From positions 1 to 34,087 of the forward strand of contig DATFYA010000079.1 of assembly GCA_035315345.1 (NCBI GenBank): a stretch of 34,087 nt of DNA, written 5' to 3'. The notes under the pieces were generated by a model, which was not told the origin of the DNA, searched no databases, and saw only the letters and a list, made by a program, of their open reading frames with translations. Position numbers and translations under genes: made by a program. Below, piece by piece: positions 1 to 7,857 of this stretch. Position 1 is the first letter of the stretch, and every line of letters begins with the position of its first letter. Source of the DNA: Candidatus Methylomirabilota bacterium. GTDB taxonomy: Bacteria > Methylomirabilota > Methylomirabilia > Rokubacteriales > CSP1-6.

Positions 1-258
1 CTTCGCGACGACGTGCTCTTCGGTGACGTATGGGAGCACCCCGACCTCAGCAAGCGTGACCGGAGCCTGATCACCGTGGCCATGCTGGCCGCGCTCTACC
101 GAACCGACGAGATGCGGGGCCACATGCAGAGAGCTCTCGACAACGGGGTGACGGAGACCGAGCTGAAGGGGCTGATCACTCACGTGGCGTTCTATGCCGG
201 CTGGCCCTGCGCGGTCAACGCGGGCCGTATCGCCGTCGAGGTGTTCGGGCCGAAATAG
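1..258 (+). CDS. Carboxymuconolactone decarboxylase (CMD/AhpD-like) family protein, 3' part
   Basis: The reading frame is open from the first base, so the gene begins outside the window; 85 codons are visible before the TAG at 256-258. The visible part reads through RDRSLITVAMLAAL and ends in HVAFYAGWPCAVNAGR, the hallmark segments of the all-helical CMD domain family. That family includes gamma-carboxymuconolactone decarboxylases and AhpD-like peroxidase partners. The AhpD CxxC pair is not visible in this part; only one Cys (in WPCAVNA) is seen, so a decarboxylase-like or unknown activity is more likely than a thiol peroxidase. The substrate cannot be deduced. It converges on the sugar dehydrogenase gene, with 26 bp between the two stop codons. 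Confidence 0.85.
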   Translation, partial: LRDDVLFGDVWEHPDLSKRDRSLITVAMLAALYRTDEMRGHMQRALDNGVTETELKGLITHVAFYAGWPCAVNAGRIAVEVFGPK

Positions 259-284
259 CGCGCGTTCGAAGGAATCGCCCGCGC

Positions 285-1634
285 TCATTTGGGCGTCACG
301 CGGAAGATCGTCCCGTTGGCGTCGTCGCTCACCAGCAGCGCGCCGTCGCGGGTGACCGCCAGGCCGGCCGGGCGGCCCCAGACGCGGCGGTTGTCCACCA
401 CGAAGCCGGTCATGAAGTCTTCGTACTCGCCGGTCGGGCGGCCGGCCTTCATGCGCACCCGGATCACCTTGTAGCCCGTCCGGTCGGGCTGGCTGTGGGA
501 GCCGTGCAGAGCGACGAACGCGTCGCCGCGGTACTCGGCCGGGAAGGCGGCGCGATCGTAGAACGCCACGCTCAGCGCGGAGGAGTGCGCCTGGAACAAC
601 ACCTCGGGCACGCGGACCTTGCCCTTGAGGTCGGGCCGCTTCCCCTTCAGAGCCGGATCCTCGTTGGGTCCGAGGTAGTACCAGGGCCAGCCGTAGAATC
701 CGCCGTCCCGAATGCGGGCCATGAAGTCGGGGGGCACGTGGGGGCCGAGGTGGTCGCGCTCGTTGACCACGCACCACACGTTGTCGGTGCCCGGCTGCAT
801 CGCCAGGCCCGAGCAGTTGCGCAGCCCGGTGGCGTAGTTGCGAATCGTCGCTCCCTTCGGATCGAACACGCGCACCACCGCGCGATTCTCTTCCGGGCCC
901 CAGGCGGCGCCGCGGCCGTGGCTCTGTTCATGCTGCCGGATCTGTTCGGGCGTCATGTCGGGCATGTCGCCGGCGAGATTTGATGCCGAGCCGACGGCGA
1001 GGAACAGGCGCTTGCCATCCCGGGAGACGGCCAGATCGCGCGTCCAGTGCCGCTCGGTCGGAATGTTGCCGATGACGACTTCGGGCGGCCCGGCGGCCTT
1101 GACGGCCCCGGTGCGATACGGGTAGCGGACCACCTGGTTCGCCGCCGCCACGTAGACATATCGGGGATCGGCGGGCGGCTGAAAGACGATGCCGTAGGGG
1201 CGGTCCAGATTCTCGGCGAAGACCTCGGCCTTCGCGGGCGCGCCGCCCGCGCCGGCCCGGAACACGAGCACGCGCCCGGTGCCGCTCTCCGACAGAAAGA
1301 TGTCGCCATTCGGCGCGACCCGCAGGGTGCGCGGCTGCTTGAATCCGGTGGCGAACACCTGCACCGCGAATCCGTCCGGTACTTTGGGCAGTGCGCCCGG
1401 CTGGGGCTCGATCACCTCTGCGTTGCCGGCGATCGACCGTTCAGCGTCCGTGCGCGCGAGCGGCGGCGGCAAGTCGGACGGCCTGATGAGGCGGCGAACG
1501 CCGGGGGCGTCGGCCTGCCAGTCGGCAAAAGCCTCGGCGCCGGTACGGACCTGCCCGGTCTGGCCGGATGCGAGCGAAGCCAACACCAGCATGGGAACAT
1601 GGACGAGCAGCGTGGAGATCGTGGGGGCGCGCAT
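285..1634 (-). CDS. Secreted PQQ-dependent sugar dehydrogenase-like (sorbosone dehydrogenase family) beta-propeller
   Basis: 449 residues. The N-terminus has a Sec-type signal peptide (hydrophobic VPMLVLASLASGQ, likely cut near residue 24). Residues ~85-449 form a six-bladed propeller of the soluble glucose/L-sorbosone dehydrogenase type. Typical landmarks are VPDGFAVQVFATGF with QPRTLRVAPNGDIFLSE at the start, RNYATGLRNCSGLAMQP and FYGWPWYYLG in the middle, and GRPAGLAVTRDGALLVSDD near the end. Known relatives use PQQ to oxidise aldoses or related substrates in the periplasm; the actual substrate here is unknown. The start is supported by GGAGGA seven bases upstream of the ATG. No haem motif or lipobox is visible, so the electron acceptor must be a separate protein. 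It is divergent from the gene at 1730. Confidence 0.85.
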   Translation of the reverse strand: MRAPTISTLLVHVPMLVLASLASGQTGQVRTGAEAFADWQADAPGVRRLIRPSDLPPPLARTDAERSIAGNAEVIEPQPGALPKVPDGFAVQVFATGFKQPRTLRVAPNGDIFLSESGTGRVLVFRAGAGGAPAKAEVFAENLDRPYGIVFQPPADPRYVYVAAANQVVRYPYRTGAVKAAGPPEVVIGNIPTERHWTRDLAVSRDGKRLFLAVGSASNLAGDMPDMTPEQIRQHEQSHGRGAAWGPEENRAVVRVFDPKGATIRNYATGLRNCSGLAMQPGTDNVWCVVNERDHLGPHVPPDFMARIRDGGFYGWPWYYLGPNEDPALKGKRPDLKGKVRVPEVLFQAHSSALSVAFYDRAAFPAEYRGDAFVALHGSHSQPDRTGYKVIRVRMKAGRPTGEYEDFMTGFVVDNRRVWGRPAGLAVTRDGALLVSDDANGTIFRVTPK

Positions 1635-1662
1635 GGGCGTTCCTCCGGTCGATGTTTCTAGT

Positions 1663-1695
1663 GGACCACGCGGGCCACCGCGCTTACGGTGGTCC
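1663..1695. promoter_or_regulatory. Inverted repeats in a divergent intergenic region
   Basis: The 95-bp gap between the divergent starts at 1634 and 1730 holds GGACCAC (1663-1669) and its complement GTGGTCC (1689-1695). A nested alternative is CCACCG (1675-1680) with CGGTGG (1687-1692) around a 6-base loop. It could be an operator or an mRNA hairpin. CTAGTGG at 1658-1664 resembles the shared box described elsewhere in this window but lacks the upstream partner box. Confidence 0.35.
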
Positions 1696-1729
1696 TGGGC
1701 GGTCGAAGGGAGAATACAGGAGGCCGGTG

Positions 1730-2242
1730 ATGCGTGAAATGAATGGCGCGCCGTGGTGGCGCCGACTCGTGGCGGCGCTGGCGCCCCCTCCGGTCGACGT
1801 CGCGGAGCGGTTGGCGGAAGACTATGCGGCCGAGGTCCGCCTGGCGCACGATCTCGCCGAGGACGCCGAGACGCTCATCCGCTACCCGCAGCCGCGCGCG
1901 GTCGTCCTGAAGGCGGCCGGGCGCGCCGGCGAGAGAGGGCGGCGCCTTCGACGGGCGCTCGAGGACCTGGGGCACCCGGTGATCGAGCCGGGTCCGGGGA
2001 GCGGGCTGCGCGCGGCGTCGGCGGGGGAACGATTGCGGGCCCGGGTGGGGGAATTGGGGACCATGAGGGACGCGTATCTGACGGGCGCCTATGCGGTCGA
2101 GCGCGAGCATCCCGATATCGCGACCCTGCTGCATGACCACCATCGAGCCGTCGAGGGCGATCGGCGGGACCTGATCTGGACGCTGGCCCGGCTCGCGGAG
2201 ACCGCGGTCAACCCGACGTCTGCCGAAGCGGTGGCTGCGTGA
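1730..2242 (+). CDS. Small helical protein of unknown function
   Basis: 170 residues. AGGAGG at 1718-1723 lies six bases before this ATG, which decides the start. I do not recognise the family. After a short WWRRLVAAL segment the protein is almost entirely charged alpha-helix: a long helix pair at ~24-85 (RLAEDYAAEVRLAHDLAEDAE, then RGRRLRRALEDLG), a Gly/Ala-rich linker, and a second pair at ~100-160 containing EREHPDIATLLHDHH. Spaced Glu and His residues in antiparallel helices suggest a ferritin-like four-helix bundle, but this is a guess from pattern only. There is no signal peptide. It ends 10 bp before the stop codon of the HAD/HerA gene on the other strand. Confidence 0.6.
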   Translation: MREMNGAPWWRRLVAALAPPPVDVAERLAEDYAAEVRLAHDLAEDAETLIRYPQPRAVVLKAAGRAGERGRRLRRALEDLGHPVIEPGPGSGLRAASAGERLRARVGELGTMRDAYLTGAYAVEREHPDIATLLHDHHRAVEGDRRDLIWTLARLAETAVNPTSAEAVAA

Positions 2243-2252
2243 GTCCACGCGG

Positions 2253-3968
2253 CTAGGCGCCTGGACCGTAGCGATCCGCGATCACTTGCCGTAGGGCTTC
2301 GCGGATGTCCGAGACCTGGGTGCGTTCGAGGGACCGGATGGCTCCGCCGAGGTCGCCGTCTCCGAATACGTCCTCGATCCAGCGGTGAAAGTCCCCGCGC
2401 CGGAGATGACCCTGAAGGACGTCCTCCGGCAGCTCCGGGATCGCCGAGAGGAGGTCTCGAATGGCTCCCGCTCGCGCCCCGGTTGGACGGCCCCGCAGGG
2501 TGAACACGAATTCGTGGCCGGGGCGAACCGGAACATCCGCGTATTTGCGGCGATGGCGGACGTGTGGCGCGAGACGCGGTATGACGCGGAATCGCATGGC
2601 CGACGCACCCGACTCGAGCGCGCCGGGCAGCAGAACGGCTTCGTCGATGGCGAGATCGGCCAGGAGTGCGAGCCCTTCCGGGATGGCAAGTCCGGGCGCG
2701 AGGGTCAGGAGCGCCAGGGCCTGACGTCGGTCGGCGACGCGGGTGACGACGACCGCCTCGCTTGCTCGCAAGACGTCCGGCGACAGATCGGAGATGCGGT
2801 ACGTGACGAGAAGATAGCCCCCCAGCTCGTGGTCGAAGAGCTCCGGGTCATCGAATCGGGTCAGGAAGTAGTGAGCCTCGTCCACCACGACCCGATGAGG
2901 CAGCCCGGTCTGACGTCGCAGGCGATTGACGACCGTGAGCAGCCGCCTGACCAGCAGGGGCTTGTCTTCTCGCGGGGCGGCCGACATATCCAGGATCAGG
3001 CTCAGATCCGGATGCGTCAGCGTACGCTCGAGCGGAAGGAAGGACGTCTCCTTGCTGTCCACCGGATACACGATCACGCTGGGTAGGACCTCGAGGCAGG
3101 AGTAGTCGCCTTCCGGGTCGAGGATGCAGAGCGAGTAGCGCTGCAGGATCAGCTGTTCACAGAGAGCGCCGGCCATCCACGATTTTCCCGACTTCGGGTC
3201 GCCTCCGACCAGGATGTTGCGTCCCCGGACCGCGAAATCGAGCGGCTCCCCCGTTTCCGACGTGCCGAATCGCACCCGACGGCGCCCCAGACGCGTCGGG
3301 GGAAGTCGCGGGAGGGAGAGGATGTCGCGAATGTAGGCGGCCACCGCGCGGGGGTCGCGGCCCGGCACGACCTCGTCGGCGCGGCGTTTCAACTCCTCGC
3401 TGCCCCAGGCGACGGCCGCGCCGATCTCGCAGGCCGCGAGCATGTCGTGATCGTTCTCCGCGTTCCCGACCGCGATCGCGTTGTGCGCCGAGATCCGCAG
3501 GCGCCAGAACACCTCCTGGAGTCCACTGGCCTTGTTGACGCCGTGCGGGAGCACCATGAGCCGGCTGAGGTTGAAGGTGATCGCGAGAGGAAGCCCGAGA
3601 GTGCGGATGATGTCGACGATCTCGGGCGCCACCTCCGCGTCGGCGTCGACGATACAGAGGCCGTGCTGGTGGCGGATGCGGTGGCGTCCGAGCTCGGCGA
3701 GGAAGTGTGGGTCCGGAGGATCGCAGAGCGGAATCGGCGCCGGGAAGGCCGGAAGCCTCAGCACGGCTCCATTCTCGGCGACCACCGCGTCGAATGGGGC
3801 CGGGCTGGGGAGCAGGGCGTCGAGGTCGCGCAGCACTCGACCCGTCACGAGCACGACCAGCAGGCCGGCGTGTCGGGCTTCCTGAATGGCCGCGACGACA
3901 TCGACATCGATGCGGCCGTCGTCGGCGATCGTGCCGTCGAAGTCGAGCGCGAGAACCCGCGGTTTCAT
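2253..3968 (-). CDS. HAD phosphatase fused to HerA-type P-loop ATPase
   Basis: 571 residues with two modules in one frame. Residues 1-215 are a Cof-type (class IIB) HAD phosphatase: motif I LDFDGT (D9, D11), motif II VTGR (T42), motif III with K146 in HGVNKASGL, and motif IV GNAENDHDM (168-176). All catalytic residues are present. Residues ~235-480 are an ATPase of the HerA/DUF87/VirB4-like class: Walker A GGDPKSGKS (255-263), CILDPEGDY just after it (as in HerA proteins), and Walker B RVVVDEAH (359-366). The C-terminal ~90 residues are unassigned. The role is unknown; HerA relatives are DNA translocases or pumps, while the HAD half suggests a sugar- or nucleotide-phosphate substrate. It follows the Usp gene at 4592 on the same strand, 132 bp downstream across two inverted repeats. 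No clear ribosome site precedes the ATG. Confidence 0.85.
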   Translation of the reverse strand: MKPRVLALDFDGTIADDGRIDVDVVAAIQEARHAGLLVVLVTGRVLRDLDALLPSPAPFDAVVAENGAVLRLPAFPAPIPLCDPPDPHFLAELGRHRIRHQHGLCIVDADAEVAPEIVDIIRTLGLPLAITFNLSRLMVLPHGVNKASGLQEVFWRLRISAHNAIAVGNAENDHDMLAACEIGAAVAWGSEELKRRADEVVPGRDPRAVAAYIRDILSLPRLPPTRLGRRRVRFGTSETGEPLDFAVRGRNILVGGDPKSGKSWMAGALCEQLILQRYSLCILDPEGDYSCLEVLPSVIVYPVDSKETSFLPLERTLTHPDLSLILDMSAAPREDKPLLVRRLLTVVNRLRRQTGLPHRVVVDEAHYFLTRFDDPELFDHELGGYLLVTYRISDLSPDVLRASEAVVVTRVADRRQALALLTLAPGLAIPEGLALLADLAIDEAVLLPGALESGASAMRFRVIPRLAPHVRHRRKYADVPVRPGHEFVFTLRGRPTGARAGAIRDLLSAIPELPEDVLQGHLRRGDFHRWIEDVFGDGDLGGAIRSLERTQVSDIREALRQVIADRYGPGA

Positions 3969-3977
3969 GTGACGGAA

Positions 3978-3994
3978 GGGGGATCAGATCCCCC
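3978..3994. promoter_or_regulatory. 17-bp perfect palindrome just upstream of the HAD/HerA start
   Basis: GGGGGATC and GATCCCCC flank a single central A, ending 10 bases before the ATG at 3968 (minus strand). It occupies the place where a Shine-Dalgarno sequence would normally sit, and none is visible otherwise. It may be an operator, or an RNA hairpin controlling translation initiation of the fusion protein. Confidence 0.45.
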
Positions 3995-4019
3995 CGGCCG
4001 GTCTCAGGCCACGTCGGAA

Positions 4020-4098
4020 GCGGGAAGCTGGTGCCGGGCCAGGCGCATCATGAGCACCGGCGACCGACCCGAAGAGAAGCCGGCCGGCACCAGCCCGC
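4020..4098 (-). repeat. Long inverted repeat immediately after the usp stop codon
   Basis: GCTGGTGCCGG (4027-4037) pairs perfectly with CCGGCACCAGC (4084-4094). The stem extends by GCGG (4020-4023) with CCGC (4095-4098) across a 3-base bulge, around a 46-base loop. It begins three bases after the usp stop codon (4101-4103) and precedes the HAD/HerA gene on the same strand. No T-run follows, so a classical terminator is unlikely. An mRNA-stabilising or attenuating intercistronic structure fits better. Confidence 0.45.
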
Positions 4099-4100
4099 GG

Positions 4101-4592
4101 CTATACATGGGCCGCCTCCCGCTCGCGGGCATCCTCACGTGCGTCCGGCGCCTCGCCCGGCATGTCCTCGACGCGGATCAGGAAGATCGGCGTCCGGGTC
4201 TCGCGCAGCACCGACTCGGCGACCGACCCCGCGATCAGGCGCGTCATGCCGCGCCGGCCGTGGGTGCTCATGACGATCAGATCCGGCTTCCGCCGACGGG
4301 CGGTGTCGAGAATGGCTGCCGCCGCCTCACCGTACCAGACCGACGTCCGGACGGCGGGAACCCCGCTCGCCCGGAGTCGCTCGGCCACGCGCTCGAGATA
4401 GTCCTCCGCTTCGTGGACCACGGAGACCTGTGCGTCGATGGGATCGACGCCGGGGAACACCTTTGCCTCGACGGCGCGGAGCAGGAGCAGCGTGGCCTCG
4501 GGATGACCTCTGAGAAGCTCCTCCGCCCTGGGCAGCGCGGCCTCCGCGACGCGGGAGCCGTCGAGCGGGACCAGGATCTTGGCGAATGTCAT
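4101..4592 (-). CDS. Universal stress protein (UspA family), single domain
   Basis: 163 residues, one Usp domain. It opens with MTFAKILVPLDGSRVAEAALPRA, the standard first strand and loop. The ATP-binding loop MSTHGRRGMTRLIAGSV lies at ~108-124; the first glycine of the usual G-2x-G-9x-G(S/T) is Ser, a common variant. The C-terminal strand is TPIFLIRV, followed by an acidic/charged tail of ~18 residues. AGGAGGG (4597-4603) five bases before the ATG supports the start. Usp proteins are cytoplasmic nucleotide-binding stress factors. It is driven by one of three promoters in this window with identical architecture (4611-4665), and is probably co-transcribed with the HAD/HerA fusion gene. The predicted leader is only about a dozen bases. 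Confidence 0.93.
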   Translation of the reverse strand: MTFAKILVPLDGSRVAEAALPRAEELLRGHPEATLLLLRAVEAKVFPGVDPIDAQVSVVHEAEDYLERVAERLRASGVPAVRTSVWYGEAAAAILDTARRRKPDLIVMSTHGRRGMTRLIAGSVAESVLRETRTPIFLIRVEDMPGEAPDAREDAREREAAHV

Positions 4593-4610
4593 GGCACCCT
4601 CCTGGCCTCC

Positions 4611-4665
4611 TTTCTATCGCGGGGCCGGGCGTCGGACCATTAGATAGTTGAGCCGCAACCGTTAG
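4611..4665 (-). promoter_or_regulatory. Shared-architecture promoter A (CTAA-22-CTAATGG-27-TAGAAA)
   Basis: Read on the minus strand: CTAACGG (4665-4659), then CTAATGG starting exactly 22 bases later (4643-4637), then TAGAAA starting 27 bases after that (4616-4611), which is well placed as a -10 element. The second box overlaps the expected -35 position. The same three elements at the same spacing occur at 7858-7912 and 10676-10730. It points at the Usp gene starting at 4592. Confidence 0.7.
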
Positions 4666-4757
4666 AATGAACCTGGGATTGCCGCGCGCGCCCGGCATCT
4701 CGTGAGCGCGCCGGCCGTTTCACATCCGTGGCGGTTCGGTGTTACAAAGACGGGTCA

Positions 4758-6023
4758 ATGGGTCCGGGACGGCGCGGCAGCGAGAGGCCATCACGGTACG
4801 GGTGGGTGGTGGTCGCGGTCTCGGCCACCGTCAACTCGCTCGCCTGGTCCGTTCGCTCGACGTTCGCCGTGTTCTACGTCGCCCTCATCGGGGAATTCGG
4901 CTGGCGGCGCGGGGAGGCGGCGCTCGGCTACTCCCTGAGCTGGCTGTTGCTCCTGATCTTCTCGCCCCTGGCGGGCAGCCTCTACGATCGATGGGGCGCC
5001 CGTCTCCTGGTTCCGCTGGGGGGGCTGCTCCTGGGCGCCGCCCTCGCGTTGACCGGCCTCGTGACGACCCTCTGGCAATACTACCTCGCGTTCGGCGTCC
5101 TCGCGGGCGCCGGCATCGCGTGCATCCAGGTCCCGGCGGCGGCCATCGTCGGCCGGTGGTTCGTTCGCTCGCGTGGCGCGGCGATGGGGATCATCAGCGC
5201 GGGCGCGTCGGCCAGCGCCATCATCTTCTACCCGGTGAACACCTATCTGGTCGTCGTCTTCGGCTGGCGCACGGCGCTGGTGATCTTCGGCCTGCTCGTG
5301 GCCATCGTGACGATCCCGCTCGCGGCCTGCCTGTATCGTGAGCCGGCCACGAACGTGCAGGGGGAGCGCGCGGCGACGCCCAGCCGAGGCGTGGGGGCGG
5401 CCGGCGACTGGACCCTGCGGCGGGCGCTCCGCAGCGGTCGGTTCTGGGCGGCATTCGCGATGTGGGGATTCGGGGTGATCGGGTATCAGATCGTCACGAC
5501 CCACCAGGTCGCGCACGCGCTCGAGCGCGGCTTCGGCGCCGTCACGCTCGGGTGGGTGTTCGGGCTGGGAGGCGTGTGCACGGTCGTGGGGAATGTGATC
5601 GGCGGATCGCTGTCCGATCGCTGGGGCCGGGAATGGGTGTTCGCGATCGGCTCGGCCATCGGGATCGCCGGCATCGGTTGTCTCGGCTTGCTCGACGGGC
5701 CGGACGACCTCCCGCTCCTGCTCGTCTACGTGGCGTCGGGCCTGGGCTTCGGGATGCGCATCTCCATGCTGGCGGCCATTCCGACCGATCTCTTCGCAGG
5801 ACGGCATCTCGGCGTCATTCTCGGGGCCGCCCAGGGCGGGGGAGGACTCGGCGGCTTCATCGGACCGTTCCTCGGCGGTTGGCTGTTCGACGTCACCGGG
5901 AGCTATCAGGTGGCATTCGCCGTCGCCGCGGCTGCCATCGCCGCGTCCGCCGTCGCCGCGTGGGTGGCGGCTTCCCGCCGGGGCCAGGCCGCGGGGCGCG
6001 CGACCAGTCGGATCGGTCCATGA
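4758..6023 (+). CDS. MFS transporter (oxalate/formate-antiporter-like)
   Basis: 421 residues with about 12 hydrophobic segments. TM1 starts at YGWVVVAVSATVNSLAW; the MFS motif A-type loop between TM2 and TM3 reads GSLYDRWGARLL. A central hydrophilic loop at ~200-235 separates the halves, and a second motif-A-like loop GGSLSDRWGREW follows. The pattern resembles the OFA/monocarboxylate branch of the major facilitator family, but the substrate is unknown. I chose the ATG at 4758, which places TM1 directly after a short basic tail. An in-frame GTG at 4728 would add ten residues, and neither has a strong ribosome site. Its stop codon overlaps the start of the next MFS gene (ATGA at 6020-6023), so the two are translationally coupled. 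Confidence 0.88.
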   Translation: MGPGRRGSERPSRYGWVVVAVSATVNSLAWSVRSTFAVFYVALIGEFGWRRGEAALGYSLSWLLLLIFSPLAGSLYDRWGARLLVPLGGLLLGAALALTGLVTTLWQYYLAFGVLAGAGIACIQVPAAAIVGRWFVRSRGAAMGIISAGASASAIIFYPVNTYLVVVFGWRTALVIFGLLVAIVTIPLAACLYREPATNVQGERAATPSRGVGAAGDWTLRRALRSGRFWAAFAMWGFGVIGYQIVTTHQVAHALERGFGAVTLGWVFGLGGVCTVVGNVIGGSLSDRWGREWVFAIGSAIGIAGIGCLGLLDGPDDLPLLLVYVASGLGFGMRISMLAAIPTDLFAGRHLGVILGAAQGGGGLGGFIGPFLGGWLFDVTGSYQVAFAVAAAAIAASAVAAWVAASRRGQAAGRATSRIGP

Positions 6024-7342
6024 CGCGGGTTGGCCGGCCGCTCCTCACGCCCGCGCTGACCCGGCGGACGCTGACGTACCGCTGGGTGTGCCTCGGGCTG
6101 CTCTTCGTCAGCGGGCTGCTGGCGTTCTTCACCCGTCTGGCCCCGGTCGTGGCCATCCCCGATCTGCGGGAGACATTCGTCCTGGGCACGGCCGGGCTCG
6201 GGCTCCTCACGTCACTCTATCTATGGCCCTTTGCCCTCATGCAGCCGGTGGCGGGGATTCTGACCGACGCGTTCGGCCCGCGCCGGACGGTCACCGCGTT
6301 CCTGGTTGTCGCCGGGGTCGGGCAGGTGCTGTTCGCCTCCGCCCCTACCTTCGAAGTGGCGCTCATCGGACGGGCCTTGACGGGCTTCGGGGCCTCGATC
6401 CTCTACGTCGGCGCCGCCAAGATCATGGCCCAGTGGTTTCGCAGCCGGGAGTTCGGGACTCTCACCGGGGCCTGGACGTCGGTCGCCAACCTGGGTGGGC
6501 TGACCGCGGCCGCGCCATTGATGGCGCTGATCACGCTGGCGGGCTGGCGGCTGAGCCTGGGCGGGGTGGGGCTCGTCATGCTGGCGACGGCGCTCCTCAT
6601 CTATGTCTTCGTCCGCGACAGCCCCGCGGAGCTCGGGCTCCCGTCGCTGGCCGACATCGACGACCTGCCGCCGCCGTCGGGGGCCAGCCGGCCGGTGCCG
6701 CTCGGTCAGGGTGTTCTCGTGGTCCTTCGCGAGCCCAACACGTGGCTGCTCGGCAGCTATGCCTTCCTGCTCTTCGGCACGATGACGATGATGCAAGGGC
6801 TCTGGGCCGTGCCCTATCTCATGGACGTCCATGGGCAGAGCCAGCAGCAAGCCGCCAACGCGCTGACCCTCTGGGCCGTGGGACTCATCGTCGGCTGCAC
6901 GCTCTGGGGCTACGTGGCCGACCGGATCGTCGGCTCTCGCAAGCGCGTGGTGCTCGTGGGCGCCGTCGTGTACGCCCTCCTCTGGGCGCTTCTCGCCATC
7001 CGCCCGGCCGGATTGCCGGTCGGCCTGCTGTGGGTGGCGATGTTCTGGGGTGGCTTCTTCGCCTCGACCTGGATTCCTTCCTATGCGCAGCTCAAGGACA
7101 CGGTCCCACCCCAGGTCGTCGCGACCGCGATGGGGATCCTCAACCTCTTCTTCTGGCTCGGTGGCGCCGTCTATCAGCAGGTCAGCGGATTGATCCTGGC
7201 GGGCTTTCCCAAGCTGGACGGACACACGCCGGTCCAGGGCTATCAGACGCTGTTCTGGTGGTGCCTGGGGTCGGTGGGGCTCAGCGTCGTGCTGGTCGCG
7301 CTGAGCAAGGAAGAGCGGCCCGCGCCGCGCGCGACTACGTAG
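6020..7342 (+). CDS. MFS transporter
   Basis: 440 residues, about 12 membrane segments. It starts in a 4-base ATGA overlap with the preceding transporter. Landmarks: TM1 YRWVCLGLLFVSGLLAFFTR, a motif A-type loop GILTDAFGPRRTV between TM2 and TM3, RALTGFGASILYVGAAKIMAQWF in TM4-5, and a cytoplasmic linker with FVRDSPAELGLPSL typical of MFS proteins at the mid-point. The two neighbours are distinct MFS members rather than a duplicated gene, since they differ in N-termini and loops. They could act on related substrates or form import/export partners; nothing in the sequence names the substrate. The 3' end overlaps the convergent PAS gene by 8 bases. Confidence 0.9.
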   Translation: MTRVGRPLLTPALTRRTLTYRWVCLGLLFVSGLLAFFTRLAPVVAIPDLRETFVLGTAGLGLLTSLYLWPFALMQPVAGILTDAFGPRRTVTAFLVVAGVGQVLFASAPTFEVALIGRALTGFGASILYVGAAKIMAQWFRSREFGTLTGAWTSVANLGGLTAAAPLMALITLAGWRLSLGGVGLVMLATALLIYVFVRDSPAELGLPSLADIDDLPPPSGASRPVPLGQGVLVVLREPNTWLLGSYAFLLFGTMTMMQGLWAVPYLMDVHGQSQQQAANALTLWAVGLIVGCTLWGYVADRIVGSRKRVVLVGAVVYALLWALLAIRPAGLPVGLLWVAMFWGGFFASTWIPSYAQLKDTVPPQVVATAMGILNLFFWLGGAVYQQVSGLILAGFPKLDGHTPVQGYQTLFWWCLGSVGLSVVLVALSKEERPAPRATT

Positions 7343-7796
7343 CTGCGTCCCCGCGGTCCGATTCTCCACGCTTCTCCAGCGCGGCCAGGCGGGCATTCCG
7401 CTCGCGCTCGGCTTGCCAGCGAGCCGTCACGTCACGGACGACCGCCAAGGCGCCGGTCACGTCACCGCGCTCGTCCTTCAACAGAGCGATCGAGAACTCG
7501 ATGGAGATACGCCGACCGTCCTTCCGCATGGCGGGCACCGCCAGCAGCCGCTGTCCGTAGCTGGTCACCCCGGTGGCCATGACGTGACCGTAGCCGTCCC
7601 AGTGTCGAGCGCGAAAGCGCTCCGGGATGATCAGATCGAGGCTCTGTCCCGTGGCCTCGGCGGCCGAGTACCCGAACATGGTCTCCGCTCCCCGGTTCCA
7701 CAGCCGCACCACCCCCTGCCGGTCCGCGAAGATCACCGCCTCCGGCATCTCTTCCACGATGCGCCGAAACAGCCGGTCCGCCGAGCTCGTCTCCAT
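7335..7796 (-). CDS. Single PAS-domain protein
   Basis: 153 residues made up almost entirely of one PAS domain with its PAC extension (residues ~8-130). Landmarks are IVEEMPEAVIFADRQGVVRLWNRGAETMFGYSAAEATGQS, here abbreviated to its key blocks EAVIFAD, WNRGAE and MFGY, then MRKDGRRISIEFSIALLKD and AVVRDVTARW. The tail (132-153) is charged and short. No kinase, cyclase, GGDEF or DNA-binding domain is attached, so it must act through a partner or be a remnant sensor. The ligand (haem, FAD or a small molecule) cannot be told. The ribosome site is weak. The gene is divergent from the operon at 7943, and the 146-bp gap between them contains shared promoter B, so a regulatory link is possible but unproven. 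Confidence 0.85.
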   Translation of the reverse strand: METSSADRLFRRIVEEMPEAVIFADRQGVVRLWNRGAETMFGYSAAEATGQSLDLIIPERFRARHWDGYGHVMATGVTSYGQRLLAVPAMRKDGRRISIEFSIALLKDERGDVTGALAVVRDVTARWQAERERNARLAALEKRGESDRGDAAT

Positions 7797-7857
7797 GACC
7801 AGCTCTTTCTACCTGTGATTCGATCGTTGGTCCACTGGATCGTTACTTCACGAAAAT

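Noticed and set aside
257-285. Hairpin AGCGCG/CGCGCT spanning both convergent stop codons as a bidirectional terminator
   Set aside because: The 17-base loop is long, no T-run follows on either strand, and such short CG-rich arms are common at this base composition.
5462-6019. An N-terminal extension of the second MFS transporter back to 5462
   Set aside because: That stretch is an Arg-rich frame-shifted shadow of the first transporter. The true start is the ATGA overlap at 6020, followed directly by TM1.
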